Shown: positions 1-8,398 of the stretch, in pieces
Numbering within the stretch: the stretch's first letter is position 1
How the letters are laid out: every line of letters begins with the position of its first letter
Assembly: GCF_004349055.1 (NCBI RefSeq)
Contig: NZ_SMKX01000016.1
Span: 26,410 to 90,409 of the forward strand
Source of the DNA: Kribbella antibiotica
GTDB taxonomy: Bacteria; Actinomycetota; Actinomycetes; Propionibacteriales; Kribbellaceae
Reading direction: 5' to 3'
Length of the DNA: 64,000 nt
Made by a program: the position numbers and the translations under genes
Notes under the pieces: model-generated
Databases searched by the model: none
Told to the model about the DNA's origin: nothing
The model's input: the letters and a program-made list of their open reading frames with translations, nothing else

Positions 1-3000
1 CGACGGCGTGTGCCCACCGGCTCCCGGCCCTTGGGCCAGGTCGGTCAACACCTGGATCCACTGCTGTGCCAGCCGCCGCACTTCGTCCTCGGTGAGGAGG
101 CCGGGAAGCCAGGACCAGGTCGCTTGCAATACGCCGTCATGAACGGCGGCGTTGATCGACAGCGCGTGCGTCGCGGGCAGATCCGGCGCGGCCGGGGTGA
201 CGGTCCCCATCTCAGCGGCCGGTGACCAGGCACCGGTCTTCAGGGCACCTGCCCGGCCGAGGTAGTTGAAGACAATCTCGGGCGCCCCGAACCCAGCCAG
301 TACGGCGCTGGTCGTCGGGTTGAGATAGCGCAGCAGGCCGTATCCGATGCCGTGGTCGGGAATGGCGCGCAGCTGTTCCTTGACCTGCTTGAGAGCTGTC
401 GCAGCGTCGCCGGTCCCAGGATCCAACCGCACTGGGTACAAACTGGTGAACCAGCCAACGGTTCCCGAGAGGTCGAGCTCGCCATCCCGGCCATGTCCCT
501 CGACATCGGCCAGGACCGGCGAACCGTTGCCAACAGCAACTGCCAGCGCCGTGAGCAGCACGTCGTCGATGCCGGCATTGAAGGCCGCCGGGACCTCACC
601 GAGTAGCGGGACGGTGATCTCGGCCGCCAGCTCAACCGACAGCGACCGCTGCTGGTCCACCCGATCCCGGGCCGGGTCCAGCTTGCGTGCCGCCAGCAAC
701 GAGCTCGGTTCGCGCAGAATCCTTGTCCACAACGGCAACTCCGCGATCCGCTCCGGCGAACTCGCCTGCTCGCTGAGCGACTGCGCCCAGCGGCGAAGCG
801 ACGTACGTACCGGCGCCGGCGCCGGCGTGACTCCGGCCGTTACGGCCTGCCAAGCAGCCGCAAGATCCGGCAGGAGGATTCGCCACGACACGCCGTCGAT
901 CGCCAGGTGGTTCACCACGATGAGCAACCGGCCGGACCGCGCCGGACCTGCATCCAGCCAAACGATCTCCAGCTGTACGCCGTCCGCCGGGGCCAGCCGT
1001 CCCTGAGCAGCCCACAGCTCTTGGCGGACGAGCTCAGTCAGGTCACCGGTGACCTCGACCCGACGAACTCGCTCGGAAGCCGTGACGGCTCCTTCCGGCT
1101 GAATCACCGGATCTGAGCCGGCCGCCCGAACCATCCGCAGCGCGTCATGGTGATCGAGCACCACCTGCACCGCCGGCACCAGCTGATCCATTCGCAGCGT
1201 TGCCGGCACCTCGAACAGCACCCATTGGCAGAGCCGATCCGCTGACCCACTCTGATCGTCGAGCCAGCGCATGATCGGAGTCGCCGGGAGGCTCCCGACG
1301 CCGTCGTCCGCCACCGCGGACTCCTCATCCACCGGTACGGCGACCGCCGCCAACCCCTCGACCGTCCGGTGCTCGAAGACGCTGCGCGGGACGATCGCCA
1401 ACCCGGCCTCGCGAGCCCGGCTGACCAATTGGATCGCCAGGATGCTGTCTCCGCCGAGGGCGAAGAAGTTGTCGTCGGCACCGACCCGATCGAGGTCGAG
1501 CACCTCGGCGAACAACCTGCAGAGCAGTTCTTCGGTTGGTGTCTGCGGCGACCGGCCAGAGACCTGGCTGCCGAAATCGGGGGCAGGCAACGCCTTCCGG
1601 TCGAGTTTCCCGTTCGCGGTCAGCGGCAGGTCGTCCAGGACCACCAAGGCGGCGGGCAGCATGTACTCCGGCAACGCACGGGCAACGAAGGCGCGGAGCT
1701 CGCCGCTGTCGACCGTCTGCTCCGCCACCGGGACGACGTACCCGATCAGCTGCCGGTCTGCAGCGCCGTCCGCACGGGCGACGACTGCCACCTCGGCCAC
1801 CGTCGGGTGGGCAGCCAGGGCTGCTTCGATCTCGCCGAGCTCGATCCGGAAACCGCGGACCTTCACCTGGTCGTCGGCCCGGCCGAGGAACTCGATTTCG
1901 CCCGAGCTGTTCCACCGGACCACGTCACCGGTGCGGTACATCCGGACGCCGGGGGCGCCGTACGGGTCGGCGATGAAGCGGTCCGCGGTGAGGCCGGGGC
2001 GGGCCAGGTAGCCACGGGCCAACTGGGCACCCGCGATGTAGAGCTCTCCTGCGACACCTGGTGGCACTGGGCTCAGGCCTTCGTCCAGGACGTACAGCTG
2101 GGTGTTCCAGACCGGCGAGCCGATCGTCACCGCGGCGGCGGGTGTACAGGTCGTCGCCGAGACCTCGATCGCGGCCTCGGTGGGTCCGTAGAGATTGTGC
2201 AGCGGACCGTCGAAGACGGCGTAGTACTGGTCGCGCAAGTCGTCGGTCAGCGCCTCACCACTGCAGAACACCTGCCGCAGACTCGGGCAGTTCGCAGCGC
2301 CGTTCTCGCGCAGGAACAGTCGGAGCATCGACGGGACGAAGTGCGCGATTGTCACCTGCTCGCGCTGGATCAGGTCGGCCAGATAGGCCGGATCCTGATG
2401 CCCGCCCGGCGCGGCCACCACCAGCACCGCGCCCTCGACGAGCGGCCAGAATATCTCCCAGATCGAGATGTCGAACGTGAACGGTGTCTTCTGCAACACC
2501 CGATCGGACGGCCCGAGCCCATACCCGGCGCGCATCCAGGCCAGGCGGTTGACAATCGCCCGGTGCTCAACAGCAACCCCCTTGGGCGCCCCGGTCGAGC
2601 CGGACGTGTAGATCAGGTACGCCGGGTTGGCGGGTAGCGCTCGACCCACAAGATCTTGCCGCGGGCAACTGTTCAGCACGGACCGAACCGCAGCATCGTC
2701 CACCCGGACGACAGCTGTGGAACCAGCCTGGATTGCCGTTGCCGTGCCGGTCACGATGGCGACTGGGCGGGCATCGGCGAGGACAAAAGCAATGCGCTCG
2801 GGCGGGTAGTCGGCGTCGATCGGCAGATAGGCTGCGCCGGTCTTGAGCACAGCGAGGATGGCAATTGTCAGTTCGGCCGACCGGGGTAGAGCGATCGCGA
2901 CCAGCCGTTCGGGGCCGGCGCCTAGCTCGGTCAGGTGATGGGCCAGTTGGTTGGCGCGGGTGTTCAGTTCGTTGTAGGTGAGCGTTGCGCCGTCGGCCAC

Positions 3001-4490
3001 GAGAGCAGGCGCATCCGGCGTACGGCGGACCTGTGCCTCGAACAGCTCTGGAAGCGTGGCAGCGGGGACCTCATGGTCAGTGTTGTTCCAGTCGACCAGG
3101 ACCTGTTGACGTTCGGCCGGGGCGAGGACATCGATCTGGCCAACCGGCACCAGCGGGTCCTCGACGACCGCTTCGAGCACGCTGACCAACCGCCGTACCA
3201 GCAGCTCGGCGGTCGGGCGATCGAACAAGTCGGTGCTGAACTCGAGGGCAAGGTCGATGCCGTCGGCCTCCGCCCGCTCCCCCAACGAGAACGTGAGGTC
3301 GAACTTCGCCGCACCAAGATCAGCCGACTCGCCCACGATGGTCAGGCCGGGCAGTTCCGGCCCGTTGCCCGCCGGGCTGTTGAAGCTGAGCATGACCTGG
3401 AACAACGGATGATGCGACAGCGAGCGCACCGGATTCAGCGCCTCGACCAGGCGCTCGAACGGCAGATCCTGATGACCGAACGCGGCGAGGTCCGCCTCGC
3501 GGACCCGGTGCAGCAACTCCCGGAATGCAGGCTCGCCGGACGTGTCCGTACGCAGGACCAGCGTGTTGACGAAGAACCCGATCAGTTCATCGGTCGCCTC
3601 GTCGGTCCGCCCAGCGATCGGCGTACCGATCGGGATGTCGGTGGTCGCACTCAACCGGCTCAGCAGGACCGCGAGCCCCGCCTGGACCACCATGAACACT
3701 GTTGCGTGCTCAGCGCGCGCCAAGTCGATGAGCCCACGATGCAGACCCGCATTGATCGCACCCGGCACGGTCTCGCCGTCATAGCTACGGATTGCCGGGC
3801 GCGGCCGATCGGACGGCAGGTCCAGCTGCTCCGGGAGGTCGGCCAGAGTCTTCCGCCAGAACTGCAGTTGCTGGGAGGCCAGGCTGTCCGGATCCTTCTC
3901 GTCGCCCAGCAACTCACGCTGCCACACGGCATAGTCGGCGTACTGGACGCGCAGCGGTGACCAGCTCGGCGCCCGGCCGCCGCTACGGGCCCGATACGCC
4001 TCCGCGATGTCACGCGCCAGCGGGTTCAGCGACCAGCCGTCACCAGCGATGTGATGGACGACCACCACCAGCGCGTGCTCCTCGGCGTCGAGCTGGAACA
4101 GCCGGGCACGGATCGGCAGGTCGCGACTGAGATCGAACTCGGCCCGGGCCACGGACTCGGCAACCGATGCCAGGTCGTCAGCACCGATCATGGCCAGGGG
4201 AAGCGCCAACCGCGCGTCCGCGCCGGAAAGAATGCACTGCGCGGGCACACCGTCCACCTCGACGAAGACCGTCCGCAGGCTCTCGTGGCGGTCGAGCAGA
4301 TCGTTCAGAGCAGCCTCGAGCGCAACCGGGTCCAACTCCCCCGTCAGCCGCAGGACCATCGGCACGTTGTACGCCGACCCGAGCCCTTCCAGCTGGTCGA
4401 GCAACCACAGCCGCGACTGGGCGAACGACAACGGCACCGGCTCGATCCGCGGGCGCGCGGTCAGGGCCGGACGGACCGCCGTACTGCGGC
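1..4490 (-). other. NRPS module 7: C-A(Ser)-PCP-E
   Basis: The condensation domain opens with PLSFAQSRLWLLDQL, the type that joins an L-donor; this fits because module 6 has no epimerase. The adenylation domain has FDISIWEIF, AHFVPSML, VFCSGEA and [12 protein letters not shown], giving DIWHFSLIEK, close to the Ser code DVWHFSLVDK. The PCP carries LGGDSILAIQ. The epimerase has NHLAIDG in place of the usual HHxxxDG: the first His is Asn, while the second (catalytic) His is kept. The predicted unit is D-Ser. The epimerase reaches its usual terminal GGHTPS just at the window edge. Confidence 0.85.
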
Positions 4491-7400
4491 CGGCCAGCCG
4501 ATCGGTCAGCCCGGCCACCGTCGGCTGCTCGAACAGGTCGCGGATCGACAGCTCCAGCCCGAGCAACCTGCGGGCCCGCGTCACCAAGCTTGCCGTCAGC
4601 AACGAGTGGCCGCCGAGCGCGAAGAAGTCGTCATCGATCCCGACCTCGGGCAGCCCCAGCACCTCTGCGAACAGCCCGGCCAGGATCTCTTCCTGCGGTG
4701 TCCGCGGTGCCCGCCGGAACTCCGCCACGGGCCGGTCCGGCGAGGGCAAAGCCTTCCGGTCGAGTTTCCCGCTGCTGGTCAGCGGAAGCTCGTCGATCAC
4801 CGTCACCGTCGACGGCACCATGTATTCAGGGAGCCGATCCGTCAGGTACGACGTCAGTTCCGCGCTCACCTGCTCCGGGCTGTGCCATCTCGACCGGGGT
4901 GCCGGTGACGGCTGGACGTTGTGCCGCCGCGACGGGTGTACCGCATACAGCTGATACATCAGGGTGCCCTCGAGACCAGGCGGGATCTCGGTCGTCACGC
5001 TGAACCCGTGTGACTCCAGTAGTTCGGTCACCACTGCCAGCCGGCCGTCGAGATCGTGGACCTCGGCAACGATCTGGCCGATCAGCGGCCAGTGCTCCTC
5101 CTCGATCCCCCGGAGAACATCCAGCTCACTCTTCTCGGCATCGACCTTCAACAGATCGATCACCGTCAGCGCGTTGTCGCGGATCACCTGCGACAACGTC
5201 CGCAGCTCCACATCGACCGGCACGCTGTCCAGCCGGGTCGCCAGCAACTCACCCAGTACGCCGGCGCCAGCTTGCGCACCGTGGTCGTTGCCGATCACGC
5301 GCGCCAGCATCTGCTGCTCGGTCTCCTCGTCGGCGAACCGACCGGACAGCAGCGACATCTCCGGGTAGTAGGTGAACTCGGCCCGCCCCGCCACATCGGA
5401 GATTCCGCAGTTCGTGATCACCGCGTCGAGACCCTGCAGGTGCGCGTTCACCCGGTAGAAGTTGGCCGACTCGGGCATCGGTTCGAACGCGAACACCTGC
5501 ACATCGCGCGCCACCGATCCCACGAACAGACCGAACATCCCGACGTGACCACCGACGTCGACGACGACCGCGCCGTCCCCGATCACGATGCCGCCGTGGA
5601 AATACTCCTCCTGGACGAAGATCTCGTCGTACAGGTACTCGACGTTCGATCGGTTGCGGGCGGCAACCACCATCCCGTTCGGCAGGGCATGCGTCTCGAG
5701 TCCGGCCAGGCGGCCGGCGGCCTGGAGTTCGCCGTACCGGCCGACTCCGGCCGCGGAGACCACGACGTGAGCGGACAGGCCGCCGCCGTCGGCCCGCGGT
5801 ACAACTGCTGCGCTGGTCACCGCGGGGTGCTCCAGCAGGGCGGCCTCGACCTCGCCGAGCTCGATCCGGAAGCCGCGGACCTTCACCTGACCGTCAGCCC
5901 GGCCGACGAAGTCCAGCTCACCGGCGGCGTTCCAGCGCACGAGGTCACCGGTCCGGTACATCCGGCCGGGGCCGAACGGGTTCGCGACGAACCGCTCGGC
6001 AGTCAGCCCGGGGCGGCCGAAGTAGCCGCGCGCCAACTGCGCACCCGAGATGTACAGCTCACCGATGACACCGACCTCGACCGGCAACAGGCCACCGTCG
6101 AGGACGTACCACTGGGTGTTCCAAATCGGGCCGCCGAGCGTGATGTCGCCATCCGGGATGTCGGCGCCCGGCTCGATCCGGTACTCCGCACAACCGACAG
6201 TCGTCTCGGTCGGGCCGTATTCGTTCAGCACGGTCGCGCCCGGATTCTGTCGCCGCCACTCGCGCAGCATTTCGCCGCGCAGCAAGTCACCGCCGAGCAC
6301 CAGCTGCCCGGTCGGCGACAGCTCGCCGGGCATGGTGGCCAGCATCGGCGCGTGCGCAGGCGTTCCCTTGACGAACGAGGGCTGCTCCAGCCAGTCCGGG
6401 ACCGTCTCGCCCGCCGCCGGGTCCAGCGGCGCGAGCTGTACGAAGCCGCCGCAGATCAGCGGACCGAACAGACCGGTCACGGTCAGGTCGAACGCCAGCG
6501 ACGAATGCGTCAAGGCGGAGCCGGCCAGCGCCGGATACCGTTCAATTGCCCAGAGCAAGTAATGACAGACCGACCGATGCTCGATCACCGCGCCCTTGGG
6601 CGCACCTGTGGAGCCGGACGTGAAGATCACGTACGCCGTATCGGAAGGTGACAGCGGCCTGGTCCGGTCAGCGTCACTCGGGTTGTTCCGAGGTGCAGCA
6701 GGCGCTGCGGTATCGGTGATCACTGCGAGCGGCTTGACGTCGTCGATCATCAACGCGACCCGCTCGGCGGGATATTCCACATCGATCGGCAGATAGCCGG
6801 CGCCACTCTTCAGAACACCCAGTACGGCGATCACCTGATCGACCGAGCGGGGCAGCAGAATCGCGACCATCCGATCTGGTCCCGCGCCCTGCTCAATCAG
6901 TTGCCAGGCCAGCTGATTCGCACGCTCGTTCAGCTCGGTGTAGGTGAGCCGCCGGCCGTCGCAGACGACCGCGGTCGCATCGGGAGTGCGCTCAACCTGC
7001 GACTCGAACAGCTCCGGCAAGGTCGTCACCGGAACCTCGTGGTCGGTGTCGTTCCAGTCGATCAGCATCCGCTGCCGCTCGGCGTCGTCGAGCACGTCGA
7101 CCCGTCCCACCGGAAGGTCCGGATCGGCAACCATCGTCGCCAGCACGCGGGTCACCCGGCCGAGCAGCGTCCGCGCAGCTTCCTCGTCGAACAGGTCCGG
7201 CCGGTACACCAGCCGCATCCGCAGCGCATCGCCCGGAATGATCACCAGGCAGAGCGGATAGTGCGCGGCATCCTGGCTGCGGACGTCAGCGATCCGCAGG
7301 TCAGGGCCAAGATCCCAGCCGTCCGCCGGACCAACCGGGTAGTTCTCGAAGACGAAGTCCGTGTCGAACAGCTCACCCGCCCCGGCAAGCTGCTGAATAT

Positions 7401-8394
7401 CCGTCAGCCCGAGATACTGGTATGCCGTCAGTTCGGCCTGCTGTTCCTGCAGCCCGGTCAGAACCTCGGTCAGCGAGCGATCCGGGTCCAGCCGCAGCCG
7501 CGTGGGCAAGGTGTTGATGAACAAGCCGATCATCGACTCGACCCCGGCGAGCTCGGCGGGCCGACCGGAGACCGTGCTGCCGAGGAGTACATCCTCGCGT
7601 CCGGTCTGCCGACCGAGCACGATGCCCCAAGCCGTTTGCAGCAAGGTGTTCAAGGTCAGGCCGCGTTCCCGGGACAGCGCGGTCAGCTGCTGGGTGAGCT
7701 CTTCGGTCAGCGGCACGGTGATCTCATCCGGCGTGATGGGCGTCCGGGCCTGGTCAACCGGTGCAACCAGGGTCGGGCCGTCGATCCCGTCGAGCAGCTC
7801 GGCCCAACGCTTCCGGGCCGGCTCGGGGTCCTGACCAGCCACCCACGCCAAGTGATTGCGGTACGGCGTGACCGGCGGCAGGCCGCTGTCGTCGCCGCCG
7901 GCCAAGTAGAGGGTGAACAGTTCCCGGGCCAGCAGCGGAACCGACCAACCGTCGAGGACGATGTGGTGGTTGGTCACGATCAGCCGGAACCGGTCCGCGG
8001 CCAGCCGGATCAGCAGGAACCGGATCAACGGCGGCTTGTCCATCTCGAACCGGCGCGCCCGGTCCTCGGTCAGCAGCCGCTCCAGCTCGCTGTCCCGCTC
8101 CGCCTCGTCCAGGTCCGACAGGTCGTGCTCTCGCCAGGCCGGTTCGACCTCGCGCAGGACGACCTGGACCGGCGTACCGGTCTTCCGGGTCCGGAATTGG
8201 GTGCGCAGGTTGGCGTGCCGGCGCAACAAGGTGGCCGCCGACGCCTGCAGCGCCACGGTATCCAGCGAACCCCGCAACTCCACCGAGAGTTGCACCAGAT
8301 AGACGTCGAGCCCCTGCTCGTCGTACTGGGCGTGGAAGAGAAAGCCCTCCTGCAACGGCGAGAGCGGCAGAATCTCTTCGATCCGGGAGTTCAC
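1..8394 (-). CDS. NRPS subunit 2, C-A(FkbM)-PCP-C-A-PCP-E, 3' end outside window
   Basis: This is a giant open frame of 2,798 codons with no stop before the left edge, so the C-terminus is missing. The GTG start lies 4 nt after the stop of the upstream NRPS gene; the protein begins with NSRIEEILPLSPLQEG, the normal entry of a condensation domain that accepts a D-configured donor. Domains in order are C (NHHIVLDG), A with an embedded methyltransferase, PCP (LGGHS), C (HHIAGDG), A, PCP (LGGDS) and an epimerase that ends about at the window edge. The pocket residues read DLTKVGEVGK (Asn) and DIWHFSLIEK (Ser-like). It acts in the cytoplasm as modules 6 and 7 of the assembly line begun by the gene at 8399-28768, and is surely co-transcribed with it. 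The specificities are my reading by eye from family knowledge. Confidence 0.95.
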   Translation of the reverse strand, partial: MNSRIEEILPLSPLQEGFLFHAQYDEQGLDVYLVQLSVELRGSLDTVALQASAATLLRRHANLRTQFRTRKTGTPVQVVLREVEPAWREHDLSDLDEAERDSELERLLTEDRARRFEMDKPPLIRFLLIRLAADRFRLIVTNHHIVLDGWSVPLLARELFTLYLAGGDDSGLPPVTPYRNHLAWVAGQDPEPARKRWAELLDGIDGPTLVAPVDQARTPITPDEITVPLTEELTQQLTALSRERGLTLNTLLQTAWGIVLGRQTGREDVLLGSTVSGRPAELAGVESMIGLFINTLPTRLRLDPDRSLTEVLTGLQEQQAELTAYQYLGLTDIQQLAGAGELFDTDFVFENYPVGPADGWDLGPDLRIADVRSQDAAHYPLCLVIIPGDALRMRLVYRPDLFDEEAARTLLGRVTRVLATMVADPDLPVGRVDVLDDAERQRMLIDWNDTDHEVPVTTLPELFESQVERTPDATAVVCDGRRLTYTELNERANQLAWQLIEQGAGPDRMVAILLPRSVDQVIAVLGVLKSGAGYLPIDVEYPAERVALMIDDVKPLAVITDTAAPAAPRNNPSDADRTRPLSPSDTAYVIFTSGSTGAPKGAVIEHRSVCHYLLWAIERYPALAGSALTHSSLAFDLTVTGLFGPLICGGFVQLAPLDPAAGETVPDWLEQPSFVKGTPAHAPMLATMPGELSPTGQLVLGGDLLRGEMLREWRRQNPGATVLNEYGPTETTVGCAEYRIEPGADIPDGDITLGGPIWNTQWYVLDGGLLPVEVGVIGELYISGAQLARGYFGRPGLTAERFVANPFGPGRMYRTGDLVRWNAAGELDFVGRADGQVKVRGFRIELGEVEAALLEHPAVTSAAVVPRADGGGLSAHVVVSAAGVGRYGELQAAGRLAGLETHALPNGMVVAARNRSNVEYLYDEIFVQEEYFHGGIVIGDGAVVVDVGGHVGMFGLFVGSVARDVQVFAFEPMPESANFYRVNAHLQGLDAVITNCGISDVAGRAEFTYYPEMSLLSGRFADEETEQQMLARVIGNDHGAQAGAGVLGELLATRLDSVPVDVELRTLSQVIRDNALTVIDLLKVDAEKSELDVLRGIEEEHWPLIGQIVAEVHDLDGRLAVVTELLESHGFSVTTEIPPGLEGTLMYQLYAVHPSRRHNVQPSPAPRSRWHSPEQVSAELTSYLTDRLPEYMVPSTVTVIDELPLTSSGKLDRKALPSPDRPVAEFRRAPRTPQEEILAGLFAEVLGLPEVGIDDDFFALGGHSLLTASLVTRARRLLGLELSIRDLFEQPTVAGLTDRLAGRSTAVRPALTARPRIEPVPLSFAQSRLWLLDQLEGLGSAYNVPMVLRLTGELDPVALEAALNDLLDRHESLRTVFVEVDGVPAQCILSGADARLALPLAMIGADDLASVAESVARAEFDLSRDLPIRARLFQLDAEEHALVVVVHHIAGDGWSLNPLARDIAEAYRARSGGRAPSWSPLRVQYADYAVWQRELLGDEKDPDSLASQQLQFWRKTLADLPEQLDLPSDRPRPAIRSYDGETVPGAINAGLHRGLIDLARAEHATVFMVVQAGLAVLLSRLSATTDIPIGTPIAGRTDEATDELIGFFVNTLVLRTDTSGEPAFRELLHRVREADLAAFGHQDLPFERLVEALNPVRSLSHHPLFQVMLSFNSPAGNGPELPGLTIVGESADLGAAKFDLTFSLGERAEADGIDLALEFSTDLFDRPTAELLVRRLVSVLEAVVEDPLVPVGQIDVLAPAERQQVLVDWNNTDHEVPAATLPELFEAQVRRTPDAPALVADGATLTYNELNTRANQLAHHLTELGAGPERLVAIALPRSAELTIAILAVLKTGAAYLPIDADYPPERIAFVLADARPVAIVTGTATAIQAGSTAVVRVDDAAVRSVLNSCPRQDLVGRALPANPAYLIYTSGSTGAPKGVAVEHRAIVNRLAWMRAGYGLGPSDRVLQKTPFTFDISIWEIFWPLVEGAVLVVAAPGGHQDPAYLADLIQREQVTIAHFVPSMLRLFLRENGAANCPSLRQVFCSGEALTDDLRDQYYAVFDGPLHNLYGPTEAAIEVSATTCTPAAAVTIGSPVWNTQLYVLDEGLSPVPPGVAGELYIAGAQLARGYLARPGLTADRFIADPYGAPGVRMYRTGDVVRWNSSGEIEFLGRADDQVKVRGFRIELGEIEAALAAHPTVAEVAVVARADGAADRQLIGYVVPVAEQTVDSGELRAFVARALPEYMLPAALVVLDDLPLTANGKLDRKALPAPDFGSQVSGRSPQTPTEELLCRLFAEVLDLDRVGADDNFFALGGDSILAIQLVSRAREAGLAIVPRSVFEHRTVEGLAAVAVPVDEESAVADDGVGSLPATPIMRWLDDQSGSADRLCQWVLFEVPATLRMDQLVPAVQVVLDHHDALRMVRAAGSDPVIQPEGAVTASERVRRVEVTGDLTELVRQELWAAQGRLAPADGVQLEIVWLDAGPARSGRLLIVVNHLAIDGVSWRILLPDLAAAWQAVTAGVTPAPAPVRTSLRRWAQSLSEQASSPERIAELPLWTRILREPSSLLAARKLDPARDRVDQQRSLSVELAAEITVPLLGEVPAAFNAGIDDVLLTALAVAVGNGSPVLADVEGHGRDGELDLSGTVGWFTSLYPVRLDPGTGDAATALKQVKEQLRAIPDHGIGYGLLRYLNPTTSAVLAGFGAPEIVFNYLGRAGALKTGAWSPAAEMGTVTPAAPDLPATHALSINAAVHDGVLQATWSWLPGLLTEDEVRRLAQQWIQVLTDLAQGPGAGGHTPS
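4495..8394 (-). other. NRPS module 6: C-A(Asn, interrupted by FkbM)-PCP
   Basis: The condensation domain (LPLSPLQEGFLFHAQYD, NHHIVLDGW) is of the class that takes a D-residue, as expected after the module 5 epimerase. The adenylation domain shows FDLTVTGLF, KGTPAHA, VLGGD and NEYGPTETTVG, giving DLTKVGEVGK, the Asn code. Between motif A8 and motif A9 lies a methyltransferase of roughly 280 residues. The PCP has FFALGGHSLL and no epimerase follows. The predicted unit is L-Asn, possibly methylated. Confidence 0.85.
4905..5760 (-). other. FkbM-type methyltransferase inserted in the Asn adenylation domain
   Basis: The insert starts near RYGELQAAGR and ends near VHPSRRHNVQ, after which the adenylation domain resumes at [13 protein letters not shown]. 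Inside are a Gly-rich SAM loop ([15 protein letters not shown]), an acidic strand end (FAFEPMPE) and the FkbM hallmark DLLKVDAEKSELDVLRG. FkbM-family enzymes are SAM-dependent and mostly O-methylate. Here the target could be the backbone or side-chain nitrogen of Asn, so the acceptor atom is open. It closely matches the insert in module 3, including flanking residues. Confidence 0.88.
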
Positions 8395-8398
8395 TGAG

